A stretch of 15,320 bases of DNA from Pirellulaceae bacterium (GTDB lineage Bacteria > Planctomycetota > Planctomycetia > Pirellulales > Pirellulaceae), in NCBI GenBank assembly GCA_030744095.1, contig JASLRF010000252.1, forward strand, positions 1-15,320, written 5' to 3'. Numbering within the stretch: position 1 is the first letter of the stretch; every line of letters starts with the position of its first letter. Under the pieces are notes generated by a model. It was not told the DNA's origin. It did not search any database and worked only from the letters and a program-made list of their open reading frames with translations. Made by a program: the position numbers and the translations under genes. Shown piece by piece: positions 7,405 through 14,549 of this stretch.

Positions 7405-7442
7405 GAAGGACGCCGAGCACTGCGCGGGCGTCCTTCGTTTTT
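7405..7442 (+). terminator. Rho-independent terminator after slyD-csp
   Basis: GAAGGACGCC (7405-7414) pairs perfectly with GGCGTCCTTC (7427-7436) across a 12-nt loop, followed by G and five T (7438-7442). It starts 26 nt after the csp stop codon and should end the slyD-csp transcript. Confidence 0.85.
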
Positions 7443-7527
7443 GCGCGGCGGCGAACCTATGCAAGGCCACTGATGAACAGCTTCCTGGCAGCCTCCACTC
7501 ACTCTGCGAGCCAACCTTTTGAATGAA

Positions 7528-9042
7528 ATGCCTGACCAGTTCGATGTGATCGTTGTCGGTGCCGGTGGAAGCGGGCTGGCGGCCGGGATCTCGGCCGCGC
7601 AGAACGGAGGACGTGTACTGGTTCTCGAAAGGCAACCCCAGCCGGGCGGTACCACGGGTATCGCCGTGGGTTCGCTGACCGCGGCAGGGACTAGCCTTCA
7701 GCGCGATGCTTCCATTGACGATGACGCGGCTAGCCATGCGGAAGATGCGAGCAAATTCGCACCGCCACAAACCGAAGCCCGCAACAACGACGCCATGCGA
7801 TGGTATTTTCTCAGTGAAGCTGCAACGACTTTTCAGTGGATCCGTGACATGGGACTGTCTTTCGTCGGACCCAGCCCCGAGCCGCCCAACCGTGTCCCCC
7901 GGATGCACAACGTGGTGGCCGGTGCTAAAGCCTATATTGCAACGATGCAGATGGAGTTATCGCGACTCGGGGGCACGTTGGTGTGCCGTGCCGGCGTGAA
8001 TCGCTTGCTGCAACGAAACGGTCGCGTGGTTGGCGTCGAGGCAACCGTCGATGGCAATCCGACTGAACTGTGGGCCACCCGCGGGGTTATCCTGGCCGCC
8101 GGTGATTACGCCAACCACTCAGACACAATTGCCCAGCACAAAGGCTCGCAATTCAGTGGCATCGAGGGCATCAATCCGTTTGCCCTGGGCGATGGACATC
8201 GATTGGCGCAGTCCGTCGGCGCAGAGCTACGAAACATGGATGTCACGTATGGTCCTGAGCTTCGGTTTGTGCCGTCGAGCCGGCGGCCGTTTCAACAGTG
8301 GTTACCGACTCAAGGCGTTTCTGCTCGCATCATCGGCGCAGTGGCACGCCGGCTACCTGGGTGGGCCATGCGACATTTTGTCAAACGTCTGCTTGTCACC
8401 TGGCAACATCCCGAAACGGCAATGTTCGACGACGGTGCGATCCTGCTGAATCGGGACGGAGCGAGGTTCGTCGACGAGACCCACTGGCCGGAACGCGAAA
8501 TCGCTGTCGCGGATCAACCTGACAAGGTCGCTTACATGCTGTTGGACGAGAGAATGATTCGTCGCTACTCGGCATGGCCGCACTTCATTTCTACGGCACC
8601 GGATATTGCCTATGCTTACACGCAGGACTATCGGCGCTTGCGTCCCGATGTCACAGCTGACGGTGCGGACCTGTCCCGCCTGCTCGTCGCTCGCGGGCTT
8701 GATCCGGAACGAGCCGAACAGGCGATCGCGAGTTTCAACCGATGCGCCGTCGAGCAACGCTCGGACGAGTTCGGTCGGGTCGTCCATTGCGATCCGTTAG
8801 CAGGTGGTCGCTGGATGTTAATGGGTCCCTTGAAAGCGTACTTCACAACGACCGAAGGAGGCGCGATGGTTGACCGGAATCTGCGTGTTCTCGATCAGAA
8901 TGAGGCTGTGATCCCAGGGCTGTATGCCGTCGGCCAAAATGGATTGAGTGGCATGATTCTGTGGGGGCACGGCCTGCACATCTCCTGGGCTTTGACCAGT
9001 GGACGGCTGGCGGGCGAGGCGATCATGCGTAACGGGGATTAG
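7528..9042 (+). CDS. FAD-dependent oxidoreductase, fumarate reductase / 3-ketosteroid dehydrogenase-like
   Basis: 504 residues from ATG 7528; a TTG at 7519 would add three. Residues 5-34 form the FAD-binding Rossmann motif (FDVIVVGAGGSGLAAG, ending in ERQ with Glu34 for the ribose), followed by QPGGTTGIAVGS. Segments GVILAAGDYANHS (about 187-199), GAILLNRDGARFVDE (about 313-327), TTEGGAMVD (about 431-439) and GLYAVGQNGLSGMILWGHGL (about 454-473) match the FAD_binding_2 (PF00890) flavoproteins that oxidise or reduce C-C bonds. No secretion signal or heme motif is visible, so the enzyme is probably cytoplasmic. The substrate is not evident. The typical fumarate-reductase catalytic pattern near the C-terminus is not clearly present, so calling it fumarate reductase or KstD would go too far. 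It stands alone between a terminator and the convergent small basic gene. No ribosome binding site is seen. Confidence 0.82.
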   Translation: MPDQFDVIVVGAGGSGLAAGISAAQNGGRVLVLERQPQPGGTTGIAVGSLTAAGTSLQRDASIDDDAASHAEDASKFAPPQTEARNNDAMRWYFLSEAATTFQWIRDMGLSFVGPSPEPPNRVPRMHNVVAGAKAYIATMQMELSRLGGTLVCRAGVNRLLQRNGRVVGVEATVDGNPTELWATRGVILAAGDYANHSDTIAQHKGSQFSGIEGINPFALGDGHRLAQSVGAELRNMDVTYGPELRFVPSSRRPFQQWLPTQGVSARIIGAVARRLPGWAMRHFVKRLLVTWQHPETAMFDDGAILLNRDGARFVDETHWPEREIAVADQPDKVAYMLLDERMIRRYSAWPHFISTAPDIAYAYTQDYRRLRPDVTADGADLSRLLVARGLDPERAEQAIASFNRCAVEQRSDEFGRVVHCDPLAGGRWMLMGPLKAYFTTTEGGAMVDRNLRVLDQNEAVIPGLYAVGQNGLSGMILWGHGLHISWALTSGRLAGEAIMRNGD

Positions 9043-9118
9043 CAGTCTTCTAATCTTGGGTAAGAATCGTTTGTGGTCAGCTTGGACTGCACGGCGCAGC
9101 AGACAACCGCCGCGCCGT
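9037..9118 (+). terminator. Weak stem-loops between convergent genes
   Basis: Two hairpins follow the FAD oxidoreductase. GATTAG (9037-9042, containing the stop codon) pairs with CTAATC (9050-9055). ACGGCGC (9091-9097) pairs with GCGCCGT (9112-9118) over a 14-nt loop. Neither has a T-tail on either strand. They lie in the 123-bp gap between convergent genes, where termination is expected, but they are not typical intrinsic terminators. Confidence 0.3.
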
Positions 9119-9165
9119 AACCTGAGGGCAGAGAGAAAAAGGAAGGAGAGAGTAGCGCGCAGCGG

Positions 9166-9255
9166 CTATCGCTTGCGATGGCGAATCTTGGCTCGCATAC
9201 GGCGTTTTTTGCGGCCAATCTTGCGCCGCCCTTTGCCGGTTTTCTTGGTTCCCAC
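9166..9255 (-). CDS. 29-residue very basic protein, AURKAIP1/COX24 (mS38-like) small ribosomal protein candidate
   Basis: The frame reads GTG (9255) to TAG (9166-9168), 29 residues. The start is MGTKKTGKGRRKIG and the C-terminal half is RMRAKIRHRKR. Of the residues, 8 are Lys, 9 Arg and 1 His, and none is acidic. GGAG at 9262-9265 lies 6 nt before the GTG, an excellent ribosome binding site, whereas the alternative GTG at 9294 has none. The pattern of short Lys/Arg blocks ending in R-H-R/K-K/R resembles the AURKAIP1/COX24 C-terminal domain, found in mitochondrial mS38 and in tiny bacterial proteins annotated with that domain. By that kinship it would bind rRNA in the small subunit. The similarity is from memory of the family pattern, not from an alignment. 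It is convergent with the FAD oxidoreductase gene, downstream of and co-oriented with the MoxR/DUF58 operon, 259 bp away. Confidence 0.6.
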   Translation of the reverse strand: MGTKKTGKGRRKIGRKKRRMRAKIRHRKR

Positions 9256-9514
9256 TTGGGACTCCGTAGGGTTGGGAATAATCGAGGTGGCCACAAAAGG
9301 GGCTTAACGGGAACCTCTTAGCGTACCCGATCACGCCGTCGATAAACAAGGGGACATCGTCCAACGACGCCCTGATTCCCCAGTGAAATCCCACGCAAAT
9401 CGGTGCCAGATCGAAAATCTGAGATTCGAAACGCCGGGGATTTTGTCGCTAGAACCCAATTCTCTGCCAACATCGCATTTGGCATGTTAGAAATGGCCCC
9501 GAACACCTGGCCGG
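9256..9514 (-). other. Gap between the DUF58 gene and the small basic gene
   Basis: It holds the leader of the small basic gene and the 3' end of the DUF58 transcript. TGCCAA (9465-9470) and TTGGCA (9479-9484) form a 6-bp stem with an 8-nt loop just after DUF58, with no T-tail, so it is at best a weak terminator. No clear promoter was found for the small gene; the best minus-strand text (TTGTTT, 18 nt, TACGCT) is poor. Confidence 0.35.
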
Positions 9515-10939
9515 CTACAGCAGATGCCGCGCCTTGATTTCCAGGTAGCGGTTCACCAACGGTGCGGTCATATCCTCGGGATAGACGTCCAATGACATCA
9601 CTCCACGATGTTCCAGGTCGGTCAGAACTTGATGACGCCAGGTGAGAATCTCCGCTGCGGCAGCGGCTCGATAGAGTTGCTGGTCGGATCGATAGGCAGT
9701 GTCCGCGGCTTCGAACAACCGCCGGTCTCGCATCATCACACCCAGCGGCAGGTGCCGGCCGACCAACGATCCCAGATAGCGTTCAACTTGGAGCGAATTG
9801 ACTTCGTCAATCAGGTTGGTCACCAGCACGACCAATGAACGTTTCTTGCAGTGTGACGAAAGGTACAGGAACGCTTCGTCGTAACGCGATTCGACAAGCC
9901 GCGGAAAACGGTCAAACGAAGCGTGCAGCAGACGGTTCATCTGGTTCATTCCACCGCGGGCCGGCACGTAATTGTGGATCTGGTCCGAGAAGCAGATCAG
10001 TCCAACCGAATCTCCTTGCCGCAAGGCAACAAAGCTGAGCATCAACATGGCGTTCAGTGAATGATCGAGCAAGCTCAATCCAGCCGCTTCGTTCGTCATC
10101 ATCCGTCCGCAATCGAGCATGAAGACGATCCGCTGACTTTGGCTGGTTTGAAAGTCCTTGACGGTCAATTTGTTGCGTCGCGCCGATGCACGCCAATCCA
10201 TGTGCTTGTAGTTGTCGTCGCGTGTGAAGTCGCGGAGCCGTTCGAATTCATTATCTTGACCGATTTTTCGCGTCCGGCGCACGCCCATCAAGCTGAGGCG
10301 GTTGGTGCGCGCCAAGATTGCATATTCAGACAGTTGCTTCATGTCCGGGTACACGGACACGTCCGTGGCGCCAGGCAGAATCAGATAACGTCGCCACATG
10401 CCGAACCAACTGCGAACGCGAAGATGAACTTGTTCCAGCGTGAAGCGGCCTCGTCGGTGCGCCGCAAACTCGTAATGCACGGTCGTGCGACTGAGCGGAC
10501 CAACGCGCAAGCCGAAATACTCGGGCGAGTACTCGAATTCCTCGGGAATGTCGTCGCGCAACTCGGCCGAGAATGTCCGGCGCGAATGATTTGTCAGGAG
10601 CAGATTTACACGATGTGGCATCCCCAAGGACGCGATGTGCATCATCTGGCGTTCAATGGAGAATGAGCGTATCGTTGGCAAGGACCACAGATCGATGAAC
10701 GCCACCGCAAATACAATCACGTCCGCGATAGCCACGAGCAAAATTAGATCGGACCAGATTAGCAAGGCGAACGTCAAGACGCAGGGGGCACCCAATGCGA
10801 TCGCCAGTGGAATATTGGGGTAAACGCGTTTCCACCAGGCCAGCACGAGCAACGGTACCGAAAATAGAACCAGGACCAACCACGGCAAGGCGCGGAGCCA
10901 CTGGTATCCTTCTTCGACAGTTTCCAAATAGTCGCTCAT
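9515..10939 (-). CDS. DUF58 domain protein, MoxR partner
   Basis: 474 residues. GGAG at 10944-10947, 4 nt before ATG 10939, supports the start. Two hydrophobic segments at about 18-36 and 43-83 anchor it, with the bulk of the protein after them probably cytoplasmic. The DUF58 signature is clear at about 231-254 (EFERLRDFTRDDNYKHMDWR, then ASAR). A von Willebrand A-like fold follows (IVFMLDCGRMM at 281-291). The DxSxS metal site is degenerate: Asp286 is kept, but the two serine positions are Gly288 and Met290. Related DUF58 proteins often read D-x-G-R here, so this may be normal for the family. DUF58 proteins are encoded beside MoxR ATPases and are thought to act with them in assembling or activating a cell-envelope complex. 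This is the last gene of the operon, 53 bp after MoxR. Confidence 0.88.
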   Translation of the reverse strand: MSDYLETVEEGYQWLRALPWLVLVLFSVPLLVLAWWKRVYPNIPLAIALGAPCVLTFALLIWSDLILLVAIADVIVFAVAFIDLWSLPTIRSFSIERQMMHIASLGMPHRVNLLLTNHSRRTFSAELRDDIPEEFEYSPEYFGLRVGPLSRTTVHYEFAAHRRGRFTLEQVHLRVRSWFGMWRRYLILPGATDVSVYPDMKQLSEYAILARTNRLSLMGVRRTRKIGQDNEFERLRDFTRDDNYKHMDWRASARRNKLTVKDFQTSQSQRIVFMLDCGRMMTNEAAGLSLLDHSLNAMLMLSFVALRQGDSVGLICFSDQIHNYVPARGGMNQMNRLLHASFDRFPRLVESRYDEAFLYLSSHCKKRSLVVLVTNLIDEVNSLQVERYLGSLVGRHLPLGVMMRDRRLFEAADTAYRSDQQLYRAAAAAEILTWRHQVLTDLEHRGVMSLDVYPEDMTAPLVNRYLEIKARHLL

Positions 10940-10992
10940 AAGGCTCCAAGGGCGACAGCCGAAACGCGTCGATCGCGCCAGGCGTCACCTAC

Positions 10993-12387
10993 TCAAAGAC
11001 GAGGCACGTCGACGGATCGTACCAACTCGGTCAGCAAGTGGTCCACGAGATGACCTTCAACTTCGGCTTCGGCGGTGAGTGTCACGCGGTGCCGCAAGGC
11101 GGGCAGGACGATCTGCACAACATCATCAGGTACGGCATAGTCACGTCCGGTAAAGGCGGCCAGTGTCCGCGCGCCTTGCATCAAGGAAATTCCGGCTCGC
11201 GGCGAGGCTCCCAGATGGAATTGTGGCCACTGTCGCGTTAGGCGAACAATCTTGTTGATGTAGTCAATAAGCTTCTCGTCCACGCGCACGTCAGCATTCT
11301 CACGAATCACGCGCATGATCTCTGCCGGAGAAGTGATCGTCTGCAGTTCCTCTTCCAATCGCGTGTTCACGTCATCTTGCTTGCTATGCATCGTGAGAAT
11401 TTCCACTTCTTCGGCTTCGTCAGGATAGTCAGCAAACAGTTTGAACATGAAACGGTCCAACTGCGCTTCGGGCAAATTGTAGGTCCCTTCTGATTCGATT
11501 GGATTCTGTGTTGCCAAGACAAGAAAGGGGCGCTCCAGCTGATGGCTGGTTCCATCAATCGTCACGCGATACTCCTGCATGATCTCCAGCAGCGCTGCGT
11601 GCGTTTTGGCTGGTGAACGATTGATTTCGTCGGCCAGTAACAACTGCGTAAACACGGGACCGGCGCGAAAGCGAAATTCCTGTTCCTTCATATCAAAGAT
11701 TGGCGCACCCGTAATATCTGACGGCATCAGGTCGGCCGTGAACTGAATTCTCCCAAACTGGCAACCTAAGATGCGCCCAAGCGTCCGAACAAACAGCGTC
11801 TTTCCCAAACCAGGTACACTTTCGATCAGCACGTGGCCACTGGAAAACAAGGCCACCAAGGCCCCCAAGACCAGTTCGTCTTGCCCGACGTAAATCTTGG
11901 AAATCTCATCCGTGATCCGATCGAACAGTTTCTTGGTGTCCGTCTCCCGGCCTGTGTACTTCGTTTCGCGGATGGCACCTTTGAGTGACATGGGCGAATC
12001 TTGGACCGGCTTCTTGGGCAATGGCTGAAAGCCACTTGCCGGTGGCGATGCCGACGTTGCCTGTGCCATCGGTGGCGGGGCAGCCACGGTTGTCGACGGC
12101 GGCGTTGAACCAGGTTCGGGTCTCGTTAGCGACTCACTTGCCGCGCCATAGTCATCCATGCCGGACGAGGCTGTCGGTGATTGTTCGGCAGGCGTGGGAA
12201 TCGAATTGCGATCGGCACTCGCACTGGCAATCTGCGGAACCGCTTGGACGACAGCGCACTGCGGGCATTTCGCCTGCTTGCCGATGGCGGCCACGGGGAC
12301 TTTGAGCATGCGACCACACGCGGTGCAAGGGAACTCGGTGGTGCCGTCCGGCGTTGCAGAATCGGAACCAAGTGGTATCGAAGACAT
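10993..12387 (-). CDS. MoxR-family AAA+ ATPase with N-terminal zinc ribbon
   Basis: 464 residues from ATG 12387, preceded by AAGGA 5 nt upstream. The frame is open further to a TTG at 12510 but that part has no homology. Residues 21-44 form a zinc ribbon with Cys21, Cys24, Cys41 and Cys44 (CTACG, then CPQC). Residues about 50-135 are a Pro/Ser/Ala-rich linker. The AAA+ core follows: Walker A SVPGLGKT (190-197; Lys196, Thr197), Walker B LLLADE (249-254; Asp253, Glu254), sensor 1 ATQNP (Asn295), LPEAQLDRF with Arg312 as a likely arginine finger, and sensor 2 SPRAG (Arg397). The first Gly of the usual Walker A is Ser190, which should not stop nucleotide binding. MoxR proteins are chaperone-like ATPases that load cofactors or remodel complexes with DUF58/VWA partners; here DUF58 is next door. 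The zinc ribbon is an unusual extra that might bind a partner or nucleic acid. Confidence 0.92.
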   Translation of the reverse strand: MSSIPLGSDSATPDGTTEFPCTACGRMLKVPVAAIGKQAKCPQCAVVQAVPQIASASADRNSIPTPAEQSPTASSGMDDYGAASESLTRPEPGSTPPSTTVAAPPPMAQATSASPPASGFQPLPKKPVQDSPMSLKGAIRETKYTGRETDTKKLFDRITDEISKIYVGQDELVLGALVALFSSGHVLIESVPGLGKTLFVRTLGRILGCQFGRIQFTADLMPSDITGAPIFDMKEQEFRFRAGPVFTQLLLADEINRSPAKTHAALLEIMQEYRVTIDGTSHQLERPFLVLATQNPIESEGTYNLPEAQLDRFMFKLFADYPDEAEEVEILTMHSKQDDVNTRLEEELQTITSPAEIMRVIRENADVRVDEKLIDYINKIVRLTRQWPQFHLGASPRAGISLMQGARTLAAFTGRDYAVPDDVVQIVLPALRHRVTLTAEAEVEGHLVDHLLTELVRSVDVPRL

Positions 12388-12414
12388 GCGTTTCCTTTGT
12401 TGTGGGTGCCCAAC

Positions 12415-12420
12415 TTTATA
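12415..12420 (-). promoter_or_regulatory. Candidate internal -10 box upstream of moxR
   Basis: The minus strand reads TATAAA here, about 28 nt before ATG 12387, inside the 143-bp gap between the DUF4350 and MoxR genes. No good -35 is found at 16-18 nt. The gap is the largest within this operon, so a secondary promoter is reasonable. A short GGCTG/CAGCC hairpin lies just upstream. Low certainty. Confidence 0.22.
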
Positions 12421-12530
12421 AGCGTTGACACGTTGATTTGATGGGCTGATATTTCCAGCCGATACATTGTTCGTGCTCGGCTTCAAGTTTCGTTTCCGAG
12501 TCGAGCCCAAGAGGTCATCCCGCTGGGACC

Positions 12531-13781
12531 TTACTCCTTTTGTTGATGGCTGACGCCTGATTCTCTTTTCACATGCTCGTGATAGTACTTAACCCGTTCA
12601 ATGGCGTAGGCGCGATCATTGGTCTTTTCCAGCAGTTCACCCAAGGCATCGATATGTTTACCAAAATGAGATCGTTCAGTCCGTCGAGCGGAGACGTCTA
12701 CCGTCGAACTGCCAGCCGCATAGTAACCGCTCTTATACGTCGCAGCCCGAACAGTACTGGCGTCGGAACTCAGGGCAACTTCGCGCGGCCGACCGAAGAT
12801 TGGATACGCAGCAAAACAACACAGAATTCCCAAGGCCGTCAGATGTAGCACAATAATCCCCAGCGGCCAGACCGTAAAGACTTCCAGCCCGGTCGGATAG
12901 GTGGTATCCGGATCCTCGGCAAGAATTTTCGGGCCATTCTCATCGCTTTCCAAGAACACCGCCTTCCCCGGCCTCCCGCACGCCGAGATCAGCTTGACTG
13001 CCAGCGTGCGATGTTCACGGTTGGCCAACGGCAGGTTCAACAGGAAAGAACCGTTAGCGACGACTAGCAGTTGACTTGAAGCCCATTCGGGCAGGGTTAC
13101 CTTTGTCACCAATGGACCCTGATCTGCCTCCAACAACGGTTTAAAGGTCGCCGATTCGCCATTCCGCCACGCGGTGTTTTGATCCTCTGTTGGAGACGCC
13201 AGACTTGTGTTCAAGTACATCTCGGCTTCTTCTGAATTGATACCCTTACTCCAGGGACCAGATACCTTCACCACGCGCCCCTGTGGCTGCGCCTTTTCCA
13301 AGGTAAACCAATCATAGTTTTCGTCGACGTTGATCGCCGCTCGAGCTTTCGCCTGTTCGGAAGTCATCGTCGCCAGACGCCGCGAAACTTCCATCGCTTG
13401 TTCTGGCGGCACCGACGGCAGCACGGACCGCCAATACGTCGCTGCGGCATCATAGTCACGCCCTACATAGACCAATGTTCGGCCCGATCTATTGCCCAAC
13501 CAGTCTTCGAGAAACTGACGCTGCTCTTTGCTAGGAGGTTCATAATTATCGGGAAACCACACGATCACGTCATATTCTTCCAATTTCGGCGAAAGCCGTC
13601 GCCAGCCATTGACGCGAAATCCAGCTTTCTTGAACATCTCCCCAAGCACAGCTGTACCGTTGACGCTATCGCGACCCGCTAGTGAGTGACGCAGACCGTA
13701 GGTCGTGTCGAGTTCTTCAGGCGCGCAGCCGACGATGGCCATTCCCGTCACGATCAACCAGATTGACATGAAGCGGTTCAT
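12531..13781 (-). CDS. DUF4350 domain lipoprotein
   Basis: 416 residues. The start is a lipoprotein signal: MNRFMSIWLIVTGMAIVGC, with lipobox I-V-G-C and Cys19 as the lipidated residue. A DUF4350-type region follows (TYGLRHSLAGRDSVNGTAVL, then FKKAGFRVNGWRRL and YDVIVWFPDNYEPP), which resembles a Rossmann-like, GATase-like fold with no visible catalytic triad. One membrane helix lies at about 304-327 (VWPLGIIVLHLTALGILCCF), and the tail of about 90 residues is charged and rich in Arg, Lys and Glu. A lipoprotein with a further C-terminal membrane helix would place residues 20-300 outside and the tail in the cytoplasm near MoxR. The start overlaps the stop of the DUF4129 gene by 4 nt (ATGA), so the two are translationally coupled; no separate ribosome binding site is seen. 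The function is unknown; DUF4350 is a recurrent member of MoxR/DUF58/DUF4129 clusters. Confidence 0.8.
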   Translation of the reverse strand: MNRFMSIWLIVTGMAIVGCAPEELDTTYGLRHSLAGRDSVNGTAVLGEMFKKAGFRVNGWRRLSPKLEEYDVIVWFPDNYEPPSKEQRQFLEDWLGNRSGRTLVYVGRDYDAAATYWRSVLPSVPPEQAMEVSRRLATMTSEQAKARAAINVDENYDWFTLEKAQPQGRVVKVSGPWSKGINSEEAEMYLNTSLASPTEDQNTAWRNGESATFKPLLEADQGPLVTKVTLPEWASSQLLVVANGSFLLNLPLANREHRTLAVKLISACGRPGKAVFLESDENGPKILAEDPDTTYPTGLEVFTVWPLGIIVLHLTALGILCCFAAYPIFGRPREVALSSDASTVRAATYKSGYYAAGSSTVDVSARRTERSHFGKHIDALGELLEKTNDRAYAIERVKYYHEHVKRESGVSHQQKE

Positions 13782-14548
13782 GCGAGCGCGTGTTTCGGGT
13801 CTAGTTGATCGTGGAATTCATCAAGTTGCGTCCAGCACGATTCAAAACCGGATCGATCCAACCGGTGAGCGCCGAAAAACACGTCCTCGAACGTTACCAT
13901 GCTGCGCTGCATAAGTTCAAATAGATTCGAGCGACGTCGAATCTCGCGAAGGTATTGACGATTCGTCTTGCCACGCGTCAGGCGAATCACATGGCTCTTG
14001 TCCAGCTGCACGAGTTGGTAACTGTACAAGTAGATCATGGCTTCAGCGTACCGACCTTCGTCGTACAGTCGTTGGGCTTCGGCCAGCAGATCGCCCTGCG
14101 GTCGCTTCAATTGGAACGGCAAAGCATCGACGCGGTCCACGTCGCCGCTAAGCGACAGGTCTTCGTCCACTGCACCAGAGCCCGCGAATCTCTCCTCCAA
14201 GTTCAAAAAGGCCTTTGCCAGAAAATAGACGATGGTGGTGATCAGCAAGATCATTACCGTCCAAACGGCAACCCATAAGAGTGAAACCAGCCAGTCCGGT
14301 ATACTCCACATGGGCGGTGTGAAAAGCCACTTCGAATCTCGATTCTTGACGTCGTCAGGAGGTTCGGCATCGAGCCGCCTAAGTTCACCTTTATTCGCAT
14401 CATACCAGGGGAAGTCTGCCAGCGCCTCACGACCGGCGTCCGCGACGGGTCCTTCCGTGTCTGGAGAATTCGCCTGCGCATATACCATCGCCGGGAGCCC
14501 GGTCAGGCCCATCAAGGAAAGCAACGTGATGATACGCATTCGATCCAT
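13778..14548 (-). CDS. DUF4129 domain membrane protein
   Basis: 256 residues. Residues 1-24 are a signal peptide (LLSLMGLTGLPAMVYA, cut near Ala24). Residues about 25-80 are acidic and periplasmic, one membrane helix lies at 86-110 (LVSLLWVAVWTVMILL), and the C-terminal domain at about 150-245 is cytoplasmic. That part contains the DUF4129-like pattern EAQRLYDEGRYAEAMIYLYS and LTRGKTNRQYLREI. DUF4129 occurs as the C-terminal part of TgpA-like transglutaminases; here it stands alone without the transglutaminase core. The gene starts 1 nt after the stop of the upstream membrane protein and overlaps the DUF4350 gene by 4 nt, so expression is tightly coupled. The start could be ATG 14548 or ATG 14539 (residue 4), which has a slightly better GGA upstream. 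The topology suggests an anchor linking periplasm to the cytoplasmic MoxR/DUF58. Confidence 0.78.
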   Translation of the reverse strand: MDRMRIITLLSLMGLTGLPAMVYAQANSPDTEGPVADAGREALADFPWYDANKGELRRLDAEPPDDVKNRDSKWLFTPPMWSIPDWLVSLLWVAVWTVMILLITTIVYFLAKAFLNLEERFAGSGAVDEDLSLSGDVDRVDALPFQLKRPQGDLLAEAQRLYDEGRYAEAMIYLYSYQLVQLDKSHVIRLTRGKTNRQYLREIRRRSNLFELMQRSMVTFEDVFFGAHRLDRSGFESCWTQLDEFHDQLDPKHALA

Positions 14549-14549
14549 G

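Noticed and set aside
9403..9430. Near-palindrome around TCGAAAATCTGAGATTCGA
   Set aside because: The arms differ by a two-base insertion and no related copy was seen nearby.
12388..12510. N-terminal extension of MoxR from a TTG start
   Set aside because: There is a good ribosome binding site at ATG 12387, and the extra 41 residues show no domain; the extension is probably untranslated.
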